64,000 nucleotides of DNA. Origin: DATDVC01 sp964601125 (lineage in GTDB: Bacteria; Patescibacteriota; Minisyncoccia; Phycocordibacterales; WO2-35-19). The notes under the pieces were generated by a model that did no database searches, had not been told where the DNA came from, and saw only the letters and a program-made list of their open reading frames with translations. The translations under genes were made by a program, and so were the position numbers. Every line of letters begins with the position of its first letter. Position 1 is the first letter of the stretch. The stretch spans positions 1-64,000 of the forward strand of contig CAZRKB010000002.1 in NCBI GenBank assembly GCA_964601125.1. The letters are read 5' to 3'. Below, piece by piece: positions 25,436 to 33,948 of the stretch.

Positions 25436-26177
25436 AGAATGGCAAAAAGGAATAAAGGAATTAAAAGAGATTAAACTGACCAAGGAAGAAAAAGAATATA
25501 TCTTGAAAAGAGTTTTAACTCGATCCCCTTATGTTTTTAGGCGGTCTGTTTTTATGAGACGGTATGCTGGGGTTTTTGTTTTAACCATTTTTATTTTGAG
25601 TGGTGCAGTTGCAACTCGGGCAGAAAAATCTTTGCCCGGTGACGCTCTTTACGCGGTCAAAATAAATGTGACAGAACCGGCGCGCGATTTGATTAAAATA
25701 TTGCCCGAAGAAAAAATGGAATGGGAGGCCGAAAAAGCTTTGCGTCGAGTCGAAGAAGCCGAAATTTTAATTGCCGAACAAAGATTGGATGACAAAAAAG
25801 AAAGCAAGCTAAATAATCTTTTTGAAAAACACACCGAAACTATTAAAAAAGAAACAGAAAAAGAGATAAAGAAAATGGAAATAGAGTATGAAGAGCGGCA
25901 AAAAGAAGAAAAGAAAACAGAAGAAAGATTGGAGAGAAAAAAAGAAAATGAAGAAGATAAAGTAAAAATAGAAAAGGAAAAACAGACAGAAGAAATTAAA
26001 AGGGAAGAAGAGAGGCGAGAGGAAAGAAATAAAGAGCTAGTTGAGAAAATCAAAAAAGTTGATCAAAAAAGAGAAGAGAGACTAAAAGAGCTTGAAGAAA
26101 AACGCCAAAAAGCTCTGGAAAAAGCTAAGGAAAGCAAGGAAAAATTCAAAACAAATTTGAGAGAAGACAGAGATTGA
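25428..26177 (+). CDS. DUF5667 membrane protein, probable anti-sigma factor
   Basis: 249 aa from the ATG at 25428, overlapping the sigma gene by 8 nt. Residues 1-35 are cytoplasmic, one membrane helix lies at about 44-62, then the DUF5667 core (SLPGDALYAVKINVTEPARDL) and a long outer Glu/Lys coiled coil (about 110-249). The coupling to an ECF sigma factor and the single membrane pass fit an anti-sigma sensor, although no standard zinc-binding anti-sigma motif is seen in the short N-terminus. The long coiled coil may reach the cell wall. Confidence 0.75.
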   Translation: MNEEWQKGIKELKEIKLTKEEKEYILKRVLTRSPYVFRRSVFMRRYAGVFVLTIFILSGAVATRAEKSLPGDALYAVKINVTEPARDLIKILPEEKMEWEAEKALRRVEEAEILIAEQRLDDKKESKLNNLFEKHTETIKKETEKEIKKMEIEYEERQKEEKKTEERLERKKENEEDKVKIEKEKQTEEIKREEERREERNKELVEKIKKVDQKREERLKELEEKRQKALEKAKESKEKFKTNLREDRD

Positions 26178-26180
26178 GTA

Positions 26181-26189
26181 TGTTAAAAT
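26181..26189 (+). promoter_or_regulatory. Extended -10 promoter of msrB, leaderless geometry
   Basis: TGTTAAAAT ends 7 nt before the msrB ATG at 26197. Confidence 0.65.
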
Positions 26190-26196
26190 TTAAGTT

Positions 26197-26613
26197 ATGA
26201 ATGATGAGGAATTTAAGCAAAGATTAACACCCGAGCAATATAAGGTACTCAGAGAAAAAGCTACAGAAGCACCTTTTTCGGGTAAGTATGTAAATGAAAA
26301 AAGAGAAGGGATGTATAAATGCTCTGCTTGCGGGCAGGAATTGTTTTCTTCTGGCACAAAATTTGATTCTGGTACCGGTTGGCCGTCTTTTGACGATGCC
26401 ATTCCTGGGGCTGTTGAATTTATCTCAGATGATTCCCATGGCATGCAAAGAACCGAAGTGGTTTGTTCTAAATGCAAGTCTCACTTAGGACATGTGTTTG
26501 ATGATGGTCCCCAAGATACAACAGGCAAAAGGTATTGTATAAATTCTGTATGCTTGAATTTGGATCATAAAAATACTCGAGTCTCTTACGGAAAAAATGA
26601 TAGAGCAATATGA
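26197..26613 (+). CDS. msrB: Peptide-methionine (R)-S-oxide reductase
   Basis: 138 aa, single-domain MsrB. Zinc pairs CSACG and [10 protein letters not shown], the substrate loop GTGWPSFDD and the catalytic Cys in RYCINSVCL are all present. It reduces methionine-R-sulfoxide in damaged proteins using thioredoxin-type donors. No signal peptide, so cytosolic. It heads the redox run of thioredoxin-like, DipZ-like and DsbA-like genes. Confidence 0.97.
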   Translation: MNDEEFKQRLTPEQYKVLREKATEAPFSGKYVNEKREGMYKCSACGQELFSSGTKFDSGTGWPSFDDAIPGAVEFISDDSHGMQRTEVVCSKCKSHLGHVFDDGPQDTTGKRYCINSVCLNLDHKNTRVSYGKNDRAI

Positions 26614-26638
26614 AAATTCCCAATAAGTATAATTTTAG

Positions 26639-26890
26639 GTGCTTTTCTTCTACGCTTCGTGGTGTCCGTACTGTAGGTCGGCTGAAAATGACATAAACAA
26701 AAATCTATCCCAAATTCCTGATGGGGTGTATATTTTAAAAACCAATTATGATAGCGAAATCGCTCTCAGGCAAAAATACGGTGTCACTTACCAACACACT
26801 TTTGTCCAAGTCGACTCTTCTGGTAACCTTATAAAAAAGTGGTCTGGTTCTGAGACATTATCCGACATTCTTGCTAATATTGATAAATGA
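26639..26890 (+). CDS. Short thioredoxin-like protein, possibly 5'-truncated
   Basis: 83 aa from a GTG start directly after an in-frame TAG. The active site FFYASWCPYCRSAE comes at residue 3-16, so the usual first strand and helix of thioredoxin are missing. The cis-Pro position is altered (VTYQHTFV). An ATG overlapping the msrB stop opens another frame that meets this one only through a shift, so a frameshift or a non-standard start is possible. The stop overlaps the DipZ-like start (ATGA at 26887). It probably passes electrons between the neighbours. Confidence 0.65.
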   Translation: MLFFYASWCPYCRSAENDINKNLSQIPDGVYILKTNYDSEIALRQKYGVTYQHTFVQVDSSGNLIKKWSGSETLSDILANIDK

Positions 26891-28680
26891 TTTTCTTTAT
26901 CATTTCTCTTATTGCCGGATTTTTAACAGTTTTAACACCGTGTGTGTTACCAATATTACCGGTTGTTCTGGGGAGTTCAGTTGTTGGGGGCGGACAAACA
27001 AATAGGAAGAAAACTTTCGTGGTCATAGGTTCTTTGGTGGCTTCAATTTTTGCTTTCACTTTTCTTCTGCGGGTTTCCACTGCGTTTATCATGGTGCCTC
27101 CAGATTTTTGGACATATCTGTCTGGGGCCATAATTTTTATTTTTGGACTCTCTCTCGTTTGGCCGAATTTGTGGAGTAAGCTATCGAGCTCTTTATTTAC
27201 TAAATCAAACCAGCTTCTAAATGAGAGTTTTCAAAAAAGAGACAGGTGGTGGGGAGATGTTGCTCTCGGTGCTTCCTTGGGCCCAATTTTTACCACTTGT
27301 AGCCCAACCTTTTTTGTGATTTTGGCAACCGTTCTTCCGGCTAGCCTTACTCAGGGCGTTATCTATCTTGTTGCATATTGCGCAGGTTTAGCTCTAGCCC
27401 TCATCCTGATCGCTTTTCTTGGGCAAAAGATCCTGCTCAAATTTTCTGCAATAGCTGACCCTAATGGCAACTTCAAAAAAGTTTTGGGTTGGGTTTTTCT
27501 CGTTCTCGCTGTACTTATAGCCAGTGGAGCAATAAAAAAGATTGAAACAAAAATACTAGATGCGGGTTTCTTTGATTTCACAAAGATAGAGAGGAGCATC
27601 ACTGATTTTCTAAGCTCATCAAAAAATGATGGATTAAATCAAAATCAGACAGGGGAGGCTGGTAACACAGGCCAGACAAATACCAACACGAATATTACTA
27701 AAAACAATACGAGTACAACTAAAAAGAACGATGTACTTTTTAAATACAAAGAAATCATCAATCCTTCGGGATTTGTAAATTCAGGAGAATTCCAACTTAA
27801 AGATTTGATAGGTAAAAAAGTGGTGTTGCTAGATTTTATGACGTATTCCTGCATTAACTGTCAACGAACCTTTCCATATCTGAATGCTTGGTACCAGAAA
27901 TATAAAGATGAAGGTCTTGAAATTGTCGGTATTCATACGCCCGAATTCGCTTTTGAAAAAAATATAGAAAATGTAAAGAAGGCTGCTTTAGAGTTTGAAC
28001 TCGAGTTTCCGATTGTTTTAGACAATGATTACGGTACGTGGGGTAATTACAGCAATCGTTTTTGGCCAAGAAAATATTTGATCGATATAAATGGAAATGT
28101 GGTTTACGATCATATCGGTGAAGGTGGTTATGAAGAAACTGAAGATAAAATCGTACAACTACTAAAAGAAAGAGCGGCCATCATGGGTACTCACGTTTCT
28201 GAAGATAGAGTTTCTGTGCCCGAATACTCGATTTACTCCAGGAGCCCTGAGACTTATTTTGGCGCATGGAGAAATGAAAATTTTGGCAACGGCACACCAA
28301 AAATAACAGGCGAACAAACTCTTTCTGTGCCGAGCAGTATTTCTGCCAACAAATTCTACTTAGATAAGACATGGAATATCACTGCAGAATATGCTGAAAA
28401 CGTAAATGCCCCAGCAAGCCTCAAATTCAAATTTGATGCTAAGGAGGTTTACATGGTTGCATCAGGAGACACTGATTTAAATGAAAAGGAGATAGAGGTT
28501 TACCTTGATGGTTCTATGGTGTCTCTAAATAATTCTGGTGGAGACGTCAGTATGGGCAAGTTAAAAATAAAAGATTCAAAACTTTACCATCTCATATCTC
28601 TGCCCGTAGCCGGCGAGCATGTTCTTGAAATTATTTTCAAAAATCCCACCACTCGCATATACACTTTCACCTTTGGGTAA
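26887..28680 (+). CDS. DipZ-type CcdA-thioredoxin fusion protein
   Basis: 597 aa. Residues 1-220 form a CcdA/DsbD transmembrane unit with the first Cys in TPCVLPILP and the second in TTCSPTFF. A Thr/Asn linker (about 255-285) leads to a TlpA/thioredoxin domain (about 295-440) with CINC in MTYSCINCQRTFP and WPRKYLIDING. The C-terminal 150 residues are a beta-sandwich as in DipZ of mycobacteria. It moves electrons from cytosolic thiols across the membrane to outer thiol proteins. Translationally coupled to the preceding thioredoxin-like gene. Confidence 0.93.
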   Translation: MIFFIISLIAGFLTVLTPCVLPILPVVLGSSVVGGGQTNRKKTFVVIGSLVASIFAFTFLLRVSTAFIMVPPDFWTYLSGAIIFIFGLSLVWPNLWSKLSSSLFTKSNQLLNESFQKRDRWWGDVALGASLGPIFTTCSPTFFVILATVLPASLTQGVIYLVAYCAGLALALILIAFLGQKILLKFSAIADPNGNFKKVLGWVFLVLAVLIASGAIKKIETKILDAGFFDFTKIERSITDFLSSSKNDGLNQNQTGEAGNTGQTNTNTNITKNNTSTTKKNDVLFKYKEIINPSGFVNSGEFQLKDLIGKKVVLLDFMTYSCINCQRTFPYLNAWYQKYKDEGLEIVGIHTPEFAFEKNIENVKKAALEFELEFPIVLDNDYGTWGNYSNRFWPRKYLIDINGNVVYDHIGEGGYEETEDKIVQLLKERAAIMGTHVSEDRVSVPEYSIYSRSPETYFGAWRNENFGNGTPKITGEQTLSVPSSISANKFYLDKTWNITAEYAENVNAPASLKFKFDAKEVYMVASGDTDLNEKEIEVYLDGSMVSLNNSGGDVSMGKLKIKDSKLYHLISLPVAGEHVLEIIFKNPTTRIYTFTFG

Positions 28681-28700
28681 AATATGCTAAATTTGGAGTC

Positions 28701-29339
28701 ATGAAATCAATATATTGGGCCGTTGGTGTTGTGGTGGTTTTGGGCGGAATTTATTTTTTGTTTAAAAGTGGTGTAGCTAAAGTCGAGCCGCCATTTCAGG
28801 TTGGGGTAATCCACCCGCTTGACCAGGTGAAAGGTAATGCAAGCTCAACTGTCATATTGACTGAGTATAGCGACTTTCAGTGTCCTGCATGCCGTACATA
28901 TTACCCAGTGCTTAGGGAAATTGTAACTGAGTATGGAGACAGGATAGCCCTGGTTTATAGACATTTTCCTCTTTTAAGCATTCATCCAAATGCGGAGTTC
29001 GCTGCGAGGGCTGCTGAGGCCGCTGGCAAGCAAGGCAAGTTTTGGGAAATGCACGATCTTCTTTTTGAAAAACAAAATGAATGGTCCGGTGTTTCTGACA
29101 TAGTATCAACTTTCAGATCATACGCTACTCTTTTAGGTATATCAGTTGATCAATTTGAAGTTGATTTTAGATCAAAAGAAGTGAAAGATTTGGTTACAGC
29201 CGAAAGGGTACACGCTCTACGTTTGGGGATTCAGGGCACGCCATCTTTTTTCATAAATGGCTCGCAAATTAAAAATCCAAATTCAGTTGAAGAATTCAGA
29301 TCAATCATAGAAAGCGCTCTATCTCAATCTGGCAACTAG
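28701..29339 (+). CDS. DsbA-like thiol-disulfide oxidoreductase
   Basis: 212 aa: anchor at 4-21, then a Thioredoxin_4 fold with SDFQCPACRTYY (CPAC near 64), YRHFPLLSIHPNAEFAARAAE and the cis-Pro loop QGTPSFFINGSQI. It is the second DsbA-like protein of the window and is closer to the canonical BdbD type. GGAG lies 3-6 nt before the ATG. It stands 20 nt after the DipZ-like gene and should work in the same pathway. Confidence 0.93.
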   Translation: MKSIYWAVGVVVVLGGIYFLFKSGVAKVEPPFQVGVIHPLDQVKGNASSTVILTEYSDFQCPACRTYYPVLREIVTEYGDRIALVYRHFPLLSIHPNAEFAARAAEAAGKQGKFWEMHDLLFEKQNEWSGVSDIVSTFRSYATLLGISVDQFEVDFRSKEVKDLVTAERVHALRLGIQGTPSFFINGSQIKNPNSVEEFRSIIESALSQSGN

Positions 29340-29413
29340 TTGGGCTGGAAATTAAATCTAATCAACAGTTTTTGTTTGGAAGAATTTTGTTTCTAGGTTT
29401 ATAATTTAGTGCA

Positions 29414-29713
29414 ATGGATTATTCGGAAATTTATTTTGCTGTCGCTACGATCTCTACTATTGTGGTGGCTGGACTCGTTGCGCTCATTTTATTATACGCT
29501 ATCTCTATACTTTACGATGTTAAGAGGCTATCGAAGATAGCCAAAAAGGAAGCTGAAATAATCGCCAAAGGTTTTGAAAAAAGCGCTGATATTTTTGGTG
29601 TTGAACTATCTAACGAAACTGCAGCTTTTGTAAAAACAGTCTTTGCTTTGCTGCTTTCTTACTTTGCTCCCAAAGGAAGGGCTAGTGTTACAAAGAGGAA
29701 ACTTAAGGTTTAG
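29414..29713 (+). CDS. Small membrane protein, unknown function
   Basis: 99 aa with an N-terminal helix (7-33, FAVATISTIVVAGLVALILLYAIS is part of it) and an amphipathic, Ala/Lys-rich second half with a final hydrophobic stretch near 74-84. TATAAT lies 8 nt before the ATG, again a leaderless arrangement. The pattern (one helix plus amphipathic helix) recalls small CPR proteins near cell-envelope genes; no function is known. Confidence 0.65.
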   Translation: MDYSEIYFAVATISTIVVAGLVALILLYAISILYDVKRLSKIAKKEAEIIAKGFEKSADIFGVELSNETAAFVKTVFALLLSYFAPKGRASVTKRKLKV

Positions 29714-30864
29714 CGAGTATCTTTTTTGGGTACAAACAGGGTCCCAAGTAGGGCAAACCCTGCTAAGAAGTAGAAAGAAGTAGAGTAGGAAAACCAAAAA
29801 ACTATTGGCAACGCTACTACTGGCGCTGCTATGAGTGAAAATGGGCGAGCCATGCGGAATATACTGATAAGTCCCGTGTCGTCCTCCTTTACATGTTTAA
29901 AGAAATAACTTTCGCTTGATATTTCAACCAAACTGGCTCCTATGCGAGTGACGAATAATATGCTGGCCCAAACTGCGAACATTGGTAATTTGATTAGTGG
30001 AATCAGGGCGGTTGAAACAGCCATTATTATGAAGCCTGTGGTCAAGATTTCTTTCTCTCCAAATTTTTTGTCTCCTAAAAGTCCTGCGGGCAATTCGAAA
30101 ATAAGGTAGGGAATAAGCATGATGGTAAAAATAATTCCGATTTTGTCCCAATCAAAACCTATCTCGCGATTTAAAAGAAGGGGGAGATAAATAAGCATCC
30201 AAGCAAAGTAAAACTGCAAGCTAAACTGTGCTCCGATTGCGCGAGCCTTATCTCCGTGTTTTTTTAATGATTTTAATGTTTCTATAAAGCTTCCGTTGAT
30301 GGGGCTTGCTCTTTGGGTGTTTTTAAAAAAAATAACTCCTATAATAATCAGCGGCAAGAGCGCCAAAGCTGACAAATAATATACGCTACTAAAATCATTA
30401 TTTTTTACCAAGAAAGAAAGAGCTATGGGGGAGAGAACCCAAGCAACATTTTGTGTTGTAAGAAATATACCCCGGTTGCTGCCTGTAATATTCTCTTTTT
30501 TTGTTTCTGCCTCTAAACTCAGGTCGAGGGAGAGGTATAGTATTGATTCTGCTGATTGATGTAGTAAAAAGGCCAAGAATATAAAATAAGCTAGGGTAAA
30601 ATTACCCATACTAAATACTGCAAACATTTCAAGTGTGGCAAAGAATGCAAGTACGATCTTATTTCCGAATTTACGCAAAATAAATGGAGCCAAAATCAAA
30701 CTGCCGATACTTAGAGAAGAACCCAATACATAAAGCAGGCTAATTCCTTTGTCCCCGATGAATTGTTTAAGTAGGGAAGAGTTTACGTAAGCGACAGAGG
30801 CGTAATGCACGGCAAGTAAAAACCCTCCAGCATAGACTGCCCAAATTCGTTTACCTAAATTCAT
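29710..30864 (-). CDS. Major facilitator superfamily transporter
   Basis: 384 aa with about twelve membrane helices in two halves and a basic central loop near residues 185-205 (KNTQRASPING...KSLKKHGDKAR). Motif A-like GNKIVLAF follows helix 2 (KFGNK) and GDKKFGEKEIL follows helix 8. The substrate cannot be read from the sequence. Its stop overlaps that of the convergent upstream small gene by 4 nt. Confidence 0.88.
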   Translation of the reverse strand: MNLGKRIWAVYAGGFLLAVHYASVAYVNSSLLKQFIGDKGISLLYVLGSSLSIGSLILAPFILRKFGNKIVLAFFATLEMFAVFSMGNFTLAYFIFLAFLLHQSAESILYLSLDLSLEAETKKENITGSNRGIFLTTQNVAWVLSPIALSFLVKNNDFSSVYYLSALALLPLIIIGVIFFKNTQRASPINGSFIETLKSLKKHGDKARAIGAQFSLQFYFAWMLIYLPLLLNREIGFDWDKIGIIFTIMLIPYLIFELPAGLLGDKKFGEKEILTTGFIIMAVSTALIPLIKLPMFAVWASILFVTRIGASLVEISSESYFFKHVKEDDTGLISIFRMARPFSLIAAPVVALPIVFWFSYSTSFYFLAGFALLGTLFVPKKDTR

Positions 30865-30911
30865 AAGTACTAATTGTACTTTAGAATAGCAGAAACTAAA
30901 AACCCCATAAT

Positions 30912-30957
30912 TAACCCCACCCTCGCTTCGCTCGCCCTCCCCTTGTCAGGGGAGGGA
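30912..30957 (+). repeat. REP-like palindromic repeat, copy 1
   Basis: AACCCCACCC, a small variable hairpin, then CCCTCCCC TTGTCA GGGGAGGG. The same unit occurs inverted at 31348-31397 and again at 32000-32055. Confidence 0.85.
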
Positions 30958-30980
30958 AAACCGCGATACTCTAGAGTATA

Positions 30981-31331
30981 ATGATCAGACTTCACAACAT
31001 ACAAAGATTGCTTGAACGCAGAAAAGAATTAAGAAAAAATCCGACTCCCCAAGAAGAAAAATTGTGGTGGTATTTGAAAGACAAAAGACTAGGAATTAAG
31101 TTTAGAAGGCAACACGGTATAGGAGGATATATCGTTGATTTCTATTGCAAAGAAAAAAACTTAATAATTGAGCTAGATGGGCAGGTACACAGCAAGAAAG
31201 AAGCAAAAGAATACGATTTAGTTAGAGACAGATTTCTCAGAGAACTTGGTTTTAAAATTTTGAGATTTAAAAATTCAGAGATTGAAGAAAATGTTGAGGA
31301 AGTACTGAAGAAAATAAAAACTTTTTTATAG
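30981..31331 (+). CDS. DUF559 family protein (Vsr/endonuclease-like fold)
   Basis: 116 aa. LRKNPTPQEEKLWWYLKDKRLGIKFRRQHGIGGYIVDFYCKEKNLIIELDGQVH is the conserved DUF559 layout (broken here for reading: LWWYL, FRRQ, DFYC, ELDG), with the PD-(D/E)xK-like residues D in IVDFYC and E-x-D in IELDGQVH, then RDRFLRELGFKILRF. The family resembles very-short-patch repair and restriction nucleases; activity is mostly unproven. It is enclosed by inverted REP-like repeats, a setting that suggests it moves with them. A TATAAT box overlaps the ATG, so the start or promoter may lie elsewhere. Confidence 0.85.
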   Translation: MIRLHNIQRLLERRKELRKNPTPQEEKLWWYLKDKRLGIKFRRQHGIGGYIVDFYCKEKNLIIELDGQVHSKKEAKEYDLVRDRFLRELGFKILRFKNSEIEENVEEVLKKIKTFL

Positions 31332-31347
31332 AGTGTATGCTCGCGCC

Positions 31348-31397
31348 TTCCCTCCCCTGACAAGGGGAGGGTGCCCGTAATCGGGCGGGTGGGGTTT
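31348..31397 (-). repeat. REP-like palindromic repeat, copy 2 (inverted)
   Basis: Inverted copy of the unit at 30912-30957, with a different middle hairpin (GCCCG..CGGGC). It lies directly after the DUF559 gene, so the gene is framed by an inverted pair. Confidence 0.85.
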
Positions 31398-31467
31398 AAA
31401 AACAAATTGGCGCGAACAGAGATGTTCGCGCCAATCACATTGTGTACATCGCTACCCGCTTCTTGTT

Positions 31468-31917
31468 TTAGAGCTTTGCTCTCGATGACTCGAAAAACTC
31501 CGAATCATCATCTAGTGGCGGATCTCCACGAAGTTGGATACCTTGCTTCTGCCGTTGCCGGAGCGCAAGGCGCTCTCGAATTGGCTTTGTGGCAAACTGC
31601 CACCGTGTTACAACCATCCCACCCCATTTCCTGATCGTGCCGTTGCCTGCGTAGAATGCAATGTTCAACGCCGCAAGAAAGAAGATTATGGTGCTGAATG
31701 TGTATCGGAGGAAGTACTGGGTTGCCTCCGATTCAACCAACGGAATCAATTCGTTGCCGTTTTTTACTGGGCTAGCCCAGGTCAGGTCGGCGAACTGGTC
31801 GTTGACCCAATAGATCAATTCGTCATGAAAATCGACGAACTCTCCATTGGTTGGGACCGTTGAGATCCCGAAAACCGCAAGCCAAAGGCTCACGACAAGC
31901 AGATTAAACTTTTTCAT
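31468..31917 (-). CDS. Membrane protein, unknown function, strong ribosome-binding site
   Basis: 149 aa: signal-like helix (4-24, LLVVSLWLAVFGISTVPT), an outer segment with several Asp/Trp, a second helix (69-92, FSTIIFFLAALNIAFYAG) and a basic cytoplasmic tail ending in acidic DDDSEFFES. AGGAGG stands 4-9 nt before the ATG. Base composition is nearer 50% GC than the neighbours. Family not recognised. Confidence 0.6.
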   Translation of the reverse strand: MKKFNLLVVSLWLAVFGISTVPTNGEFVDFHDELIYWVNDQFADLTWASPVKNGNELIPLVESEATQYFLRYTFSTIIFFLAALNIAFYAGNGTIRKWGGMVVTRWQFATKPIRERLALRQRQKQGIQLRGDPPLDDDSEFFESSRAKL

Positions 31918-31999
31918 CGAACCTCCTACCTTAGATTATAGCAAATATAGGATATAAAGTCAATAGTAAAAATATGGCTTAAAATAATGGTCTGTCCTG

Positions 32000-32055
32000 G
32001 TTTTCCCTCCCCTGAACAAGGAGAGGGTCGAGCGGAGCGAGGGGTGGGGTTTTTA
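32000..32055 (-). repeat. REP-like palindromic repeat, copy 3
   Basis: Same orientation as copy 2; CCCTCCCC TGAACA AGGAGAGGG with GTCGAGCGGAGCGAGGG and GTGGGGTTTTT. It touches the stop codon of the RNase J gene and could act as its terminator. Confidence 0.8.
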
Positions 32056-33930
32056 CACCCCCAAGACGACTGGAATTACAATCGGATGTTTTGCTGTTTT
32101 TTGGAAGAGGAAACGGCCAACGGCATCCGAAACATTATTTTTAATGAGATCGAAGTTGATCGGATTCATACCGCGTGTCGTCTCCTCAACATTCTTTTTG
32201 ATGATAAGGCGAGTCTGGTTTAGAAGATCTTGTGATTCGCGAAGGTAAATAAACCCTCTTGATATAAGATCAGGAGATTTACGGAGCCTGCCTGTCTTTA
32301 AGTCTAAAATGGCTACAATTACAAACATGCCATCATCAGCGAGCATTTTCCTGTCTCTGAGTACAACTTCCTGCACGTCGCCGATAGCGAAACCATCAAC
32401 TGTGACCAAATCGCTCGGAGCTTTTTCCTTAAGTATTTTTATTTTCTGGCCATTGTCATAAATTTCTACGACTGAACCGTTGTCTGGTATTACGACGTTT
32501 TCTTTCGGTGTCCCTAAAGATTGAGAAAGTTCAGCGTGTTGGCATAGCATGTAGTGATTGCCGTGGACGGGCATGAAGAATTTATATTTTATGTGTTGAT
32601 GTATCCACTTTAGCTCGTCTCTGTTACCGTGTCCTGACGCGTGAATATCAGAGTCAAGGTAAGTCACCACTTTGGCTTCAGATCGATAGAGGTTATCTTT
32701 TAACTTAACGATTGCCTTATGGTTTGTGGGAATAATCGACGATGATAACAGGATCGTGTCTGTTGGCTTAAGCCGAACATGCTTGTGGGTCTTGTTTGCT
32801 ATACGCATAAGAGCGGCAAACTCTTCACCCTGAGCGCCAGTTACCAGCATCACTATCCTGTCTGGCGGGTAGTTTTCTATTTCTTCTATCGGGATAACAT
32901 TTTTGATTTCAGCGAGTTTGAGCTGCTTGATTATCTCAAGGTTGGTTTTCATGCTCCTGCCCTCAACCGCGATTTTTTTGTTGTATTTTTCAGCAGTTTT
33001 TATGATTGAAATTATTCTTTCTACCTGAGAAGCAAATGTGCCGATAATAAGGCGTGCCTTCGTTTCTTTTATAAATCGCTCTATGTTTTCGGCGACCACA
33101 TTTTCTGAAAGCGAGAAGCCTTGTTTCTCTATACTGGTAGAGTCCATAGTAAGCAGAAGCACATTCATGTCTTTAAATCTTTCATACTGCCTCTCTTCTT
33201 CCTCAGTTGGCACTCCTTTTACATTGTCCACTCTGACATCCTCAATAAAAACAATATTGCCAAAAGGTGTTTCGATAATGAGCCCCATGGAATCAGGGAT
33301 GGTGTGAGAAATGGGGAATGTAGATACTTTTATTTTGCCGCAAATAATTTTTTCATCACCCTCTATAACTTTTATGTCGAGCGGCTTTAGATGAGGGAAT
33401 TCTTCCTGCCTTTTTTTGATCATTATGGCTCCAAATTGTCTGGTGTAGACTGTCGGGTAGCCTATGCGGTCCATGATATAAGGCACGCCGCCTATGTGAT
33501 CTAGGTGTCCATGAGTTATAAACAGCCCCCGGATTTTATCCTGCCTCTCTTCCAAATATCTTGTATTTGGCAATATATAGTCAATGCCTGGAGAGTCTTC
33601 GTCTTTAAATTGAAAACCTGCGTCTACTATTATGATATCGTCACCGATTTCTATGGCTGTCATGTTTCGCCCGATCTCTTCTACTCCACCTAGTGGTACA
33701 ATGCGTATGTTTTCGCCAACCCCGGGTATTACGGCTGATTCTTTGGTTTTCGTTTGGTTTTCTTTGGTTGGGCCTGTTTTGCGCTGGCCAGCAAATCTGC
33801 TACTTCTGTTTACAAAGCGTTTACGCGGAAAACTAGAAACACTTTTTCTTGGCGTTGAAGTTTTTTTATTAACGGTGCTTTCAGTTGCATGAAAGCTTCT
33901 TATAACTCGATGTCTATTATTTTCAGGCAT
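32053..33930 (-). CDS. rnj: Ribonuclease J
   Basis: 625 aa. A basic, Ser/Arg-rich extension (about 1-70) precedes a metallo-beta-lactamase domain with zinc motif THGHLDHIGG, the beta-CASP region (SHTIPDSMGLI, GTFASQVERI) and the C-terminal dimer part with PVHGNHYMLCQHAEL and RGFIYLRES. RNase J is a 5'-3' exo- and endonuclease that matures rRNA and degrades mRNA. Its 5'-end sensing is relevant here because several mRNAs appear leaderless. Full-length compared with the usual 550-600 residues plus the extension. Confidence 0.96.
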   Translation of the reverse strand: MPENNRHRVIRSFHATESTVNKKTSTPRKSVSSFPRKRFVNRSSRFAGQRKTGPTKENQTKTKESAVIPGVGENIRIVPLGGVEEIGRNMTAIEIGDDIIIVDAGFQFKDEDSPGIDYILPNTRYLEERQDKIRGLFITHGHLDHIGGVPYIMDRIGYPTVYTRQFGAIMIKKRQEEFPHLKPLDIKVIEGDEKIICGKIKVSTFPISHTIPDSMGLIIETPFGNIVFIEDVRVDNVKGVPTEEEERQYERFKDMNVLLLTMDSTSIEKQGFSLSENVVAENIERFIKETKARLIIGTFASQVERIISIIKTAEKYNKKIAVEGRSMKTNLEIIKQLKLAEIKNVIPIEEIENYPPDRIVMLVTGAQGEEFAALMRIANKTHKHVRLKPTDTILLSSSIIPTNHKAIVKLKDNLYRSEAKVVTYLDSDIHASGHGNRDELKWIHQHIKYKFFMPVHGNHYMLCQHAELSQSLGTPKENVVIPDNGSVVEIYDNGQKIKILKEKAPSDLVTVDGFAIGDVQEVVLRDRKMLADDGMFVIVAILDLKTGRLRKSPDLISRGFIYLRESQDLLNQTRLIIKKNVEETTRGMNPINFDLIKNNVSDAVGRFLFQKTAKHPIVIPVVLGV

Positions 33931-33948
33931 TTTTTTATTTTAATAATT

